Source: Pseudochelatococcus sp050946405 (lineage in GTDB: Bacteria; Pseudomonadota; Alphaproteobacteria; Rhizobiales; Beijerinckiaceae). From it: DNA of 64,000 bases. This document shows positions 51,107-58,600 of the stretch, piece after piece. Made by a program: the position numbers and the translations under genes. The DNA lies in the NCBI RefSeq assembly GCF_050946405.1, contig NZ_JBMNUS010000012.1, forward strand, positions 1 to 64,000, written 5' to 3'. How positions within the stretch are numbered: the stretch's first letter is position 1; every line of letters starts with the position of its first letter. The notes beneath the pieces were generated by a model. The model did no database searches and had not been told where the DNA came from. It saw nothing but the letters and a program-made list of their open reading frames with translations.

Positions 51107-51581
51107 CGTCATTCCCCTTCATCCTGGGAGAGCGATGGCTTGCGGTTCGCCCCCGCAAACAAAAACTCTCTGACTCCTGGTGATCGGGGAGTTAGTAACC
51201 GTGACTAGACGGCCCCATGGCCTTTAGCTCGGAAAGCCTGTTGTATACGCCACAGGCTCCCCGACCATAGGGTCAAGGAGTATGGTGCCGTCACGGCCGG
51301 CACCAACCGCTAGTCAGGGGTTACTACGCCCCCGGAGCAGCGCGTCTGCTCCGTCCTTATTCTTAGCCGAAGTGCGCGCGAATGTCTTTCTCAATTCGAC
51401 GCGGCAGGCAATGAGCCGCTGAAATATCTCGCCTTTTCCGGCCCCGCTGACACGCGCAGGGGTGCCGCCAGCGCACAGGCGCAAATGCGGCACGCTACAC
51501 GCCGCCGGTCCCTCGCCATGGTTCGCCACAGCCCGCTGTCCCCTCGACGGCCTGCCTGTTTGACCAATCGGAGGCGATACC
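51107..51581. other. Divergent intergenic region holding a folded element
   Basis: No gene is found in these 475 bp. The left third carries the multi-stem element at 51185-51352. The remainder (51353-51581) is GC-rich with a T-rich stretch ATTCTT after the last stem and the leader of the RdfS-like gene with a GGAGG site. Promoters of both the QseM-like and RdfS-like genes should lie here. Confidence 0.55.
51185..51352. ncRNA. Multi-branched structured element (candidate RNA)
   Basis: A long closing stem pairs TAGTAACC (51193-51200) with GGTTACTA (51319-51326) and TGACTAG (51202-51208) with CTAGTCA (51310-51316), with an outer CGGGG/CCCCG helix (51185-51189 with 51330-51334). Inside are four hairpins: GGCC-CCAT-GGCC (51211-51222), AGCCTGT/ACAGGCT (51235-51258), GACC-ATAG-GGTC (51263-51274) and GGTGCCG/CGGCACC (51284-51304). 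A terminator-like stem GGAGCAG-CGCGT-CTGCTCC (51334-51352) follows. The strand of action is not known; a DNA role (oriT, cruciform) is also possible. Confidence 0.6.
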
Positions 51582-51854
51582 ATGACCAACGGCCGCAAAG
51601 CCGACCTGCCGCCGCGCCTGCTTCGCACGCAGGAAGCTGCGCGCTTCCTCGGCATTTCGCTACGCACCCTTGAGAAACACCGGACCTATGGCACCGGCCC
51701 CGTCTATCGCAAGATCGGCGGCCGCGTCCTCTATGCCGTCCGCGATCTGGAAAGCTGGTCGTCGATCGGCTCCCGCAAATCTACCCGCGACAAGAACGCC
51801 GGCAAGGTCTTTCCCGCGCGCCCGCTGACACCTGCCGAGCGGGACGAACTCTGA
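51582..51854 (+). CDS. RdfS/AlpA-like excisionase (HTH)
   Basis: A 90-aa MerR-like HTH protein: RLLRTQEAARFLGISLRTLE, KHRTYGTGPVYRKIGGRVLY and AVRDLESW. Proteins of this type in ICEs act as recombination directionality factors, driving excision. It is probably the target of the FseA-like activator. RBS GGAGGCGATACC. It lies 1 bp before the repA start. Confidence 0.82.
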   Translation: MTNGRKADLPPRLLRTQEAARFLGISLRTLEKHRTYGTGPVYRKIGGRVLYAVRDLESWSSIGSRKSTRDKNAGKVFPARPLTPAERDEL

Positions 51855-51855
51855 A

Positions 51856-52884
51856 ATGCTGCGCGACGACAATCATAGACCGGCGCAGCCCGAAACCGTC
51901 AGCGAACGCAGTCACCTTGACGCTTTCGTGGTGGTGACCGGAGACGCCGCGCCACGCGACCAGCGCGATCTGATGGAGCGGCCATTCTTTTCGCTGGGCA
52001 AGCGCCCACGCCTGAAACCGATTCTCTACAAGGCCGCCGATGTTGAGGTGCAGGTCTTCGCCATGCCCGAGCATGGCATGGCGACCATCTGGGATGCCGA
52101 CGTGCTCATCTGGGCCGCGTCGCAGATCGTCGCAGCCGAGAACAACGGCATCCCGACCTCACGTTTCTTCCGCTTCACGCCCTATCAGTTGCTGCGCGCC
52201 ATTGGGCGACCGACCGGAAATCATCAGTATCTGTTGCTGAAGGCGGCGCTCGCCCGTCTGCAATCCACCGTTATCGCCACCACCATCCGTAACGGCACAC
52301 ATTGGCGTCGGCGGCAATTCTCATGGATCAACGAGTGGGAGGAAATGACGACGCGTACGGGCCGCGTCGAGGGCATGGAGTTCGTCCTGCCCGAATGGTT
52401 ATACCAGAGCGTCATCGACCGCTCGCTGGTCCTGACCATCGACCCGGCCTATTTCCGGCTGACTGGCGGCATCGAACGCTGGCTCTACCGGGCCGCCCGC
52501 AAGCACGCCGGCCACCAGCCTGACGGCTGGGCTTTCGAGATCAGCCATCTTCACGAAAAATCCGGCAGCCTCGCACGGCCGTCCGATTTCGCGCTCGACC
52601 TGCGCCGCATCGCCGCCCGCCAGCCGCTGCCCGGATACCGGCTCGAAATCGAGTGGGAGGATCGGCGCGAATTGCTGCGTTTTCGTCCCGAAAACTTATC
52701 CACAGTGCCTGTGGATAACCATGTGAAACCTATCGGCACATTAGGCGCAAACAGTATCGGCACATTAGGCGCAAATCACGCCGCGCACTTTATAGAAGAA
52801 TCTAACAAAGAATCTAACTTCTATTCTTTGACGCGCGCACACGCGAAGCATGGTGCCGGTGCCGCACGGCGAGGTGCGCCATGA
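51856..52884 (+). CDS. repA: Replication initiator RepA (ICE)
   Basis: A 342-aa RepA-family initiator with RPFFSLGKRPRLKPILYKAA, TPYQLLRAIGRPTGNHQYLL and WLYRAARKHAGHQPDGWAFE typical of the group. The conserved part ends near residue 280. The last 60 codons hold two perfect DnaA boxes and two iterons, so this stretch seems to double as an origin. It supports the idea that the excised element replicates. The stop overlaps the next ATG by 4 bp. Confidence 0.85.
   Translation: MLRDDNHRPAQPETVSERSHLDAFVVVTGDAAPRDQRDLMERPFFSLGKRPRLKPILYKAADVEVQVFAMPEHGMATIWDADVLIWAASQIVAAENNGIPTSRFFRFTPYQLLRAIGRPTGNHQYLLLKAALARLQSTVIATTIRNGTHWRRRQFSWINEWEEMTTRTGRVEGMEFVLPEWLYQSVIDRSLVLTIDPAYFRLTGGIERWLYRAARKHAGHQPDGWAFEISHLHEKSGSLARPSDFALDLRRIAARQPLPGYRLEIEWEDRRELLRFRPENLSTVPVDNHVKPIGTLGANSIGTLGANHAAHFIEESNKESNFYSLTRAHAKHGAGAARRGAP
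52696..52830. other. Candidate replication origin inside the 3' end of repA
   Basis: TTATCCACA (52696-52704) and TGTGGATAA (52710-52718) are inverted perfect DnaA boxes. A 21-bp direct repeat beginning TATCGGCACATTAGG starts at 52731 and 52755. AGAATCTAAC repeats at 52797 and 52809 and the inverted pair CAAAGAAT (52806-52813) / ATTCTTTG (52823-52830) follow in an AT-rich stretch. DnaA sites, iterons and an AT-rich unwinding region in this order are the normal parts of a theta-type origin. Confidence 0.7.
52731..52775. repeat. Two 21-bp iterons, 24-bp period
   Basis: The copies at 52731-52751 and 52755-52775 are identical. The 24-bp spacing is a multiple of three, so the repA frame reads IGTLGAN twice. 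They are likely RepA binding sites. Confidence 0.65.
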
Positions 52885-54374
52885 TGCGCGCCCTCGACCT
52901 GTTCAGCGCAGCGGCCGGAGGCTGGTCGCTCGGCCTGCATCGCGCCGGCTTCCTCACCATAGCCGCCTGCGAAATCGTCGAGTGGCGGCGCATCCTTTAC
53001 GCAGAGAACAATCCCCATGTCCGCATCTACGACGACATCCGTGGACTCACGGCAGCTCGACTTGTTTCCGACCTGGGCATCCTTCCCGACATCATCGTCG
53101 GCAGCCCGCCGTGCCAAGACATCTCCAGCGCCAACACCAGCGGCAAAGGGATCGAGGGCGAACGGTCGGGCCTTTACCTCGAAGCCGTCCGCCTGGTCGG
53201 AGATTGCCGCCCTCGCTGGTTCGCTTTTGAGAACAGCGCTAATCTCCGAACTCGCGGCGCTGACCGGCTGCTCGGCGAGCTGGACGCGCTCGGTTACGCC
53301 GTTGAACCGTGCGTGGTGGGTGCTTCGGATGTCGGCGCCAACCATGTCCGCAAGCGGTCATGGCTCATCGGCTACGACCCCCAACAGCTTGCCAACACCC
53401 GTATCGCAATCCCAGCAGGGTGGCATCCGTCTGGAGGGCGGTTCTGGCGCGCGCCGGGCGATGAAGGAATCAGGTCTTTACGAGCTATTCCGCAATCGTC
53501 CGCTGCCGACGCCGATGGCATCGGACGGGATGAAGGATGGCGCGGGCGGGGGCGCAGGATCGACGTATCCGCTGCGCATGATCCTGGCGACGCCGAGGAA
53601 GTCGGATGCGGATCGCGGCGGTCGGGGCGACATTCTCAGCCAGTTGCAGGGCCATGCCAGCCGCCATGCGGGAATGATCGGAACGCCGACAGCGAACCCG
53701 GCCCCGCGGGGGAGCGTTCTGCGCAAGCACAAGGACAGGATGACCTCGGACCAGGACGATTTCGACCGAACGCCGACGATCAGCGAGGCGCTGCATTTCG
53801 ACAGGCTGGAAACGTCCTACGGTCTGATGCCAACGCCGGTGAGACCGAATGGCGGGCGCAGGTTGAGCGCGCAGGAGATCGAGACAGGAAAGCGATTGAG
53901 CGGCGCGAAGGCGCAGATCGACACACCGAACCTGTTGCGCCACGCGGCGGAAATCCTGCCGACGCCGACGAAGCGCGACAGCAGGATGGACACCTGGAGT
54001 CCGGCCTACGACCGCCGGAAATCCCCGACCATGGACGCGGTGATGGATGGTGCGATGACGGATCGCGCGCCGGACAAATGGGCGCGCGCGCGGGCGCTGG
54101 CGACGATGCTGCAGAGCCATGGGCTGACTGGAACGGCGGCCTTGCCCATCACCTACGGCTGGATGATGGGCTTTCCACCTGGGTGGCTGACACGCGCATT
54201 GCGCTCGGCAGTCGCAAAGGGACTTCTGCGGCCAGTCTGATCGTCGAAGCGTTCGGCGACGCGGTTCTTCCGCAAATCCCCGAAGCCATTGGTCGCGCCA
54301 TTCTCCGCACCGAAGCCGCGCTCGACGCGGTGCTCGCCCGCACATCAACCGACATCCCCGGAGACGAACAATGA
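52881..54374 (+). CDS. C5-cytosine DNA methyltransferase (ICE)
   Basis: A 497-aa methyltransferase: motif I RALDLFSAAAGGWSLGLHRA, motif IV IVGSPPCQDISSANTSG with the catalytic Cys, motif VI WFAFENSANLRTRG, motif VIII VRKRSWLIGY, and motif X FGDAVLPQIPEAIGRAI. The 200-residue middle is low-complexity (Asp/Gly/Arg/Ala-rich), a variable recognition region. At this place related ICEs often have parA, so this may be a replacement. A second frame (53017-54240) stays open across the middle; see findings. Confidence 0.85.
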   Translation: MMRALDLFSAAAGGWSLGLHRAGFLTIAACEIVEWRRILYAENNPHVRIYDDIRGLTAARLVSDLGILPDIIVGSPPCQDISSANTSGKGIEGERSGLYLEAVRLVGDCRPRWFAFENSANLRTRGADRLLGELDALGYAVEPCVVGASDVGANHVRKRSWLIGYDPQQLANTRIAIPAGWHPSGGRFWRAPGDEGIRSLRAIPQSSAADADGIGRDEGWRGRGRRIDVSAAHDPGDAEEVGCGSRRSGRHSQPVAGPCQPPCGNDRNADSEPGPAGERSAQAQGQDDLGPGRFRPNADDQRGAAFRQAGNVLRSDANAGETEWRAQVERAGDRDRKAIERREGADRHTEPVAPRGGNPADADEARQQDGHLESGLRPPEIPDHGRGDGWCDDGSRAGQMGARAGAGDDAAEPWADWNGGLAHHLRLDDGLSTWVADTRIALGSRKGTSAASLIVEAFGDAVLPQIPEAIGRAILRTEAALDAVLARTSTDIPGDEQ

Positions 54375-54889
54375 CCCGTCGTTCTCACAGGAACGCGCAT
54401 GGCCGTCCGCTGCCGGACGGGCCTGCGCCCTTCACCACATTGGTCGATCTGACCTTCCAGAAGCAGAAGGTCGAGCAATGGATACGGTTCGGCCGCAAGA
54501 GCTACGAACAGATTATCGACCGCCGCCGTAGCATCGTCGGCTTTGCGCCGGGCAACATCTTCGCTTTCGTCCGATGGGCGGCGAACGACTTTGGCACCGT
54601 CGTCTCGCGCCTCGACATCCTGCGCGCCATCGGACGGGGCGAACCATTCCAGACTGTTCCTTTCGTCCGGCCCGGTGGCGACACTCTCCTGCGCCTTAAT
54701 GGCTGGGAGAAGGTGCAGCGGGCGCTTGCCGTTATCGACGCGGTGGAAGCCCTCGGCTTCGATCCGGCTGACGTGTCCCCCGACTACTGGCGGCACGCCC
54801 ACAACCGGCTGACCGCCAATCTGGAACCGAACGCCTACACGCCCGAGCGGCATGCCGCCTGGATCGGGCGGCGGAGGATCGAACCATGA
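54371..54889 (+). CDS. DUF2840 protein
   Basis: A 172-aa DUF2840 protein: FTTLVDLTFQKQKVEQWIRF, GFAPGNIFAFVRWAANDFGT and RLNGWEKVQRALAVIDAVEA. It is a constant member of the ICE region between repA and traF, overlapping both neighbours by 4 bp. Function unknown. Confidence 0.88.
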   Translation: MTRRSHRNAHGRPLPDGPAPFTTLVDLTFQKQKVEQWIRFGRKSYEQIIDRRRSIVGFAPGNIFAFVRWAANDFGTVVSRLDILRAIGRGEPFQTVPFVRPGGDTLLRLNGWEKVQRALAVIDAVEALGFDPADVSPDYWRHAHNRLTANLEPNAYTPERHAAWIGRRRIEP

Positions 54890-55926
54890 CGCGGTTCGGC
54901 TACGTCATGGCGACATATTTCGCAGCAATGGGCATCACCATCGCCGCGTTCATTCCGACGCCCACGAAACTCATCTGGAACGCTACCGCGAGCGCGCCCA
55001 TCGGCTTCTATACCGTCGAGCCAGCCGAGCGGATCGAGGTGCCGGAACTGGTTGTCGTCATGCCGCCCGAACCGCTGGAACAGTTCATGGTCGAGCGCGG
55101 CTATATCGGGCGCGGCGTGCCGCTCCTGAAGCGCGTCGTCGGCCTGTCCGGGCAACGGGTTTGCAGACATAGCCGTACCATCACCGTGGACGGCATCGAG
55201 ATGGGCGAGGCGCTGGAGCGCGACCGGATAGGCCGCGATCTGCCCGTCTGGCAGGGCTGCCGCGTCATCGGCGACGGCGAAGTTTTCCTCATGAATTGGG
55301 AAGTCCGCGACAGCCTCGACGGCCGCTATTTCGGACCCATCCCCGCAAGTTCCGTCATCGGCCGGGCGCTACCGCTCTGGACCGATGAGGAAGGCGACGG
55401 CCGCCATGAGTGGCGCGCGCCAACGCACTGCCCCCCACCATCGAAAGGAATCTGGCAATGTCATCCACCATCTTTGAACCCACCGCCAACGGTTACGCGG
55501 GCCGCGTCCGGCACTTCGGTATCGACGAGGCAATCGTGCTCGTCGCCATTGAACCGGGCGACGCCGAGAATGTGCCGGACTACCGCATCCACCTCGACGA
55601 CGAGGACGGTCCCGACATCGGCGGAGCCTGGAAACGTGTCGGTGAACGCGCCGGAGATTATATCGCGCTGGAGCTCGACAGCCCACTTTTCTCCGCTCTG
55701 TTTCGTCCGGCGCTGTTTCAGGCTGACGACGATGGACGCACCTTCCGGCTGGTCTGGAAGCGGCAAAGGCCGCGCGAGGATCGGAGCTGATCGGTGCGCC
55801 TTCCGGTCATCCCTTTGTTCGCGGGAAAGCCGTCTCATCCCTTCGTCCCGCTCGCCGACCGGACGGCCGGCGAGCGCAGCGAAGGTCAGGGGCGGCCTCC
55901 GGACGGCGCTTCGCGCGCACCCTTGA
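54886..55926 (+). CDS. traF: S26-type signal peptidase TraF with run-on C-terminus
   Basis: The first 180 residues form a TraF protease that processes the conjugative pilin: membrane helix (YVMATYFAAMGITIAAFIPT), catalytic Ser in ASAPIGFYTV, and Lys in PLLKRVVGLSGQRVC. The family normally ends near GRALPLWTDEEGDGRHEWRA. Here the frame has no stop and continues for about 160 codons through DUF736 in another frame, as Ser/Thr/Arg-rich sequence. The stop seems to be lost by a point or small indel change. The enzyme may still work if the tail is tolerated. Confidence 0.82.
   Translation: MTRFGYVMATYFAAMGITIAAFIPTPTKLIWNATASAPIGFYTVEPAERIEVPELVVVMPPEPLEQFMVERGYIGRGVPLLKRVVGLSGQRVCRHSRTITVDGIEMGEALERDRIGRDLPVWQGCRVIGDGEVFLMNWEVRDSLDGRYFGPIPASSVIGRALPLWTDEEGDGRHEWRAPTHCPPPSKGIWQCHPPSLNPPPTVTRAASGTSVSTRQSCSSPLNRATPRMCRTTASTSTTRTVPTSAEPGNVSVNAPEIISRWSSTAHFSPLCFVRRCFRLTTMDAPSGWSGSGKGRARIGADRCAFRSSLCSRESRLIPSSRSPTGRPASAAKVRGGLRTALRAHP
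55458..55790 (+). CDS. DUF736 protein
   Basis: A 110-aa DUF736 protein: EPTANGYAGRVRHFGIDEAI, YRIHLDDEDGPDIGGAWKRV and YIALELDSPLFSALFRPALF. It is a small strand-rich protein always found with TraF and relaxase in these elements. The ATG at 55458 follows AAAGGAATC. It lies wholly within the TraF run-on frame. Confidence 0.88.
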   Translation: MSSTIFEPTANGYAGRVRHFGIDEAIVLVAIEPGDAENVPDYRIHLDDEDGPDIGGAWKRVGERAGDYIALELDSPLFSALFRPALFQADDDGRTFRLVWKRQRPREDRS

Positions 55927-56696
55927 CCGCAGCGAGCACGCTGGCAGGCTGGTGGCGTAGCGGAGACAGGACGACATGGCGTTGTGCCGTCCTGTTGGTC
56001 GCCGGGGCGCTTTCCATCTGCACCGGATCGGGCGGCGCGGTCGCGCAATCTGCGCCGATTGTCCGCCCGGTCGCCGTCGATCCTTATGCCGCCCACATCG
56101 CCGAGGCGTCGCAGCGGTTCGGCATCCTCGAACACTGGATTCGTGCCGTGCTGCGCGCTGAAAGCAATGGCGATGTGAGCGCGGTTTCTCGGGCCGGGGC
56201 GATGGGATTGATGCAGGTCATGCCCGACACCTGGGCGGGCCTGCGTGTCCGCTACCGGCTCGGCCGCGATCCCCACGACCCACGCGACAACATCATGGCG
56301 GGTGCGGCCTATCTGCGCGAGATGTGGGACCGATATGGCAATGTCGCCGCCATGCTCGCGGCCTACAATGCCGGTCCCGGCCGCTATGACGAATATCTTT
56401 CGACGGGCCGGACATTGCCCGCCGAAACCCGCGCCTATGTCGCCGCTCTGGTGCCGGTTATCGGCGGCTCGACCGCATCGGCATCGCCAGTTGCGGTACC
56501 TGCACCCCCGCCCGACTGGCGCGAGGCTCCGCTGTTCGTCACGCGCCCGGATGACAGGCGGATTGCTGCCGCACCGTCATCCGAGGCGCAGCCCGGCGAC
56601 ACCCGCGCGACCGTTCCGGTGCGCGATCTCGCCCGCACGGAGCCACAGGACGGCAGCATTTTCGTCGCCCGCGCTGATGACGGGGGAGCGCCATGA
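55794..56696 (+). CDS. Lytic transglycosylase (VirB1-like)
   Basis: A 300-aa protein with an SLT domain: RAVLRAESNGDVSAVSRAGA and MGLMQVMPDTWAGL, with catalytic Glu in RAESNG, then NIMAGAAYLREMWDRYG and AAYNAGPGRYDEYL. A hydrophobic stretch near residues 62-85 (CAVLLVAGALSICTGSGGAV) works as a signal sequence, so the true start may lie later than the GTG at 55794. It opens the cell wall for the conjugation channel. The C-terminus is Pro/Ala-rich. Confidence 0.85.
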   Translation: MRLPVIPLFAGKPSHPFVPLADRTAGERSEGQGRPPDGASRAPLTAASTLAGWWRSGDRTTWRCAVLLVAGALSICTGSGGAVAQSAPIVRPVAVDPYAAHIAEASQRFGILEHWIRAVLRAESNGDVSAVSRAGAMGLMQVMPDTWAGLRVRYRLGRDPHDPRDNIMAGAAYLREMWDRYGNVAAMLAAYNAGPGRYDEYLSTGRTLPAETRAYVAALVPVIGGSTASASPVAVPAPPPDWREAPLFVTRPDDRRIAAAPSSEAQPGDTRATVPVRDLARTEPQDGSIFVARADDGGAP

Positions 56697-56879
56697 GGAC
56701 GGCGTTCCTGCACCCGGTCGCATGCGTTTCAGTGTCCAGTCAGGCAGGTTCGTGTCTGGCTGGATTCCGGGCAGGTTGGGCGAAAAGGCCGGAAGGAAGG
56801 GAGGGCCGGCCGTAATCGGCGGGCCGGCGCCGAGACCGAACGGCTGCCGACCGGCGGCGATTTAGCAAGTAACTTGCCT

Positions 56880-58010
56880 GGAACAACCAAACCCAGGAGG
56901 CGACGGCAGATGGAATTCTTTTGCGGGCTTGACGTGTCGATTGACGAAACCTCGGTATGCATCGTCGATGATCACGGTGAGGTGCATCTTCAGACGACGG
57001 CGGTGACGGACGCCGCAGCGCTGTTCGCCGTGCTCGAACCGTTCCTGCCGAGGCTGCGCCGGGTCGGCCACGAGGCCGGCTCGCTGTCGCCCTGGCTGCA
57101 CCCGGAAATGCTGAAACTCGGCCTGCCGGCGATCTGCCTGGAGACGGTGCATGTGCGCGCGGCGATGTCGGCGCAGCGCAACAAGACCGACAAGGCGGAC
57201 GCGCTCGGCATCGCGCATCTGATGCGCACCGGCTGGTTCCGCCGCGCGCATGTGAAGACGCAGAGCTGCTACCGGATGCGCCTGCTTCTGACGCATCGGC
57301 GCAACCTCAAGCGCAAGTTCCTCGATCTGGAAAACGCCGTCCGTCACTCGCTGAAGGCGTTCGGGATCAGGCTCGGCGGCACGGGGCGCGGCAAGTTCGA
57401 CGCTGCCGTGCGCGAAGCGGTCGCCGACGATCCGTTCACCGCTGACCTGATGGAGGCGATGCTGGCGGCGCGCGCGGCGCTGTGGAAGGAATACTGCCGG
57501 CTGCACGACCTGGTGGTGAAGATCGTCGCCCAGAGCGAGCTGTGCCGACGCTTCATGGCGATCCCCGGCGTCGGGCCGGTGACGGCGCTGTCGTTCATGA
57601 CGGCGATCGACGATCCGTCGCGCTTCCGCCGCTCACGCGACGTCGCCGCCTATTTCGGCTTGACGTCGAAGCGATGGCAGTCGGGCACGTCGATCGACGT
57701 GAAGGGGCGGATCTCGAAGGCCGGCGATGCCGATGTGCGGCGCGCGCTCTACGAGGCGGCGTCGGCGCTGATGACGCGCTTCAAGGGCAAGGACGACCTC
57801 AAGACCTGGGGCGCAGCGCTCGCCAAACGCAGTTGTCACCGCAAGGCGACGGTCGCCGTGGCGCGCAAGCTGGCGGTGATCATGCACGCCATGTGGAGCG
57901 GCGGCACGGCCTATGCGGGCATCCCGGCCGCCGACGTTGCTGAGGCCGATGCGCGCCACATGCGCAAGGAACGCAAGCTTCTGGGCGCGCACGCATGACC
58001 GCGACGCCGC
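56880..58010 (+). mobile_element. IS110-family insertion sequence (limits approximate)
   Basis: A single transposase gene with flanking non-coding DNA interrupts the otherwise constant link between the lytic transglycosylase and relaxase genes. IS110 elements lack clear inverted ends, so the borders cannot be fixed by eye. The non-coding flanks (56697-56909 and 57999-58600) should hold the bridge RNA. Confidence 0.7.
56910..57998 (+). CDS. IS110-family transposase
   Basis: A 362-aa DEDD transposase: FFCGLDVSIDETSVCIVDD with the first Asp, NKTDKADALGIAHLMRTG with the next acidic residues, then the C-terminal transposase_20 domain with MAIPGVGPVTALSFMTAID, FGLTSKRWQSG and ISKAGDADVRRALYEAA. 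The catalytic Ser region lies there too. It is intact. The ATG at 56910 has AGGAGG upstream. Confidence 0.92.
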   Translation: MEFFCGLDVSIDETSVCIVDDHGEVHLQTTAVTDAAALFAVLEPFLPRLRRVGHEAGSLSPWLHPEMLKLGLPAICLETVHVRAAMSAQRNKTDKADALGIAHLMRTGWFRRAHVKTQSCYRMRLLLTHRRNLKRKFLDLENAVRHSLKAFGIRLGGTGRGKFDAAVREAVADDPFTADLMEAMLAARAALWKEYCRLHDLVVKIVAQSELCRRFMAIPGVGPVTALSFMTAIDDPSRFRRSRDVAAYFGLTSKRWQSGTSIDVKGRISKAGDADVRRALYEAASALMTRFKGKDDLKTWGAALAKRSCHRKATVAVARKLAVIMHAMWSGGTAYAGIPAADVAEADARHMRKERKLLGAHA

Positions 58011-58600
58011 TGATGAAAACGCCGCGGCCGTTATGGTGACGGACGCGAACTAGGTAGAGGAATCCGCGCGAGCGGATGAGGACTGGTGCAGACGAGGAAC
58101 GACGGGAAGCACGCTATCTTGCCTGCGGCCGCGCCGATCGAAAGACGGCCGGGCCGCGCCGGAGTGCCTGTGATGTGCCCCGTGAATCCGATGGCAAAAT
58201 GCACCGCGACGGACAAAGCGCTGCCGTTCGACAGCAGCCCGACCATCCCGTCGCAGAGTGCGGACGAGTGCACGGCGCGCCAGAACTCATGCTTGCGGAG
58301 GCTCTCTTGCGGACAAACAGTGTGCAGATCATCATGAGGAAGAAGGATGAACCAAGATGACCAAGAATGTCGCGAAAGTAGTGCCGATTACGAGGGCAAG
58401 ATAAAGGAAACCGGCACTACGCTGGCCGGATTTCTGAAATTGTTGTTGTCTGCACACTGGTTAGGTGCGCCGCGAGCGGCACCTTGTTTTTGGACGGCGA
58501 GAGCCGTGATCTTGCGCAAAGCCTTGGCTTTGCTGGGTTTCGACCGGCACCATGGCCGCCGAACGCCCGATTTTCTCGGATTTCGGCCGGAGGCGCGTCG
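57999..58600. other. Non-coding stretch between IS110 transposase and relaxase
   Basis: No reliable gene. It should hold the right end of the IS110 element and the nick region upstream of the relaxase. A hairpin with arms AGGTGC (58464-58469) and GCACCT (58480-58485), an inner GCCGC/GCGGC, and a TGTTTTT tail looks like an intrinsic terminator or an oriT stem. An 85-codon frame ending at the relaxase start was judged doubtful. Confidence 0.5.
58464..58492 (+). terminator. Terminator-like or oriT-like hairpin
   Basis: AGGTGC and GCACCT close a stem with GCCGC-GA-GCGGC nested inside, then TTGTTTTTGG. It lies 109 bp upstream of the relaxase start. Either the end of an upstream transcript or part of the transfer origin. 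Confidence 0.45.
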
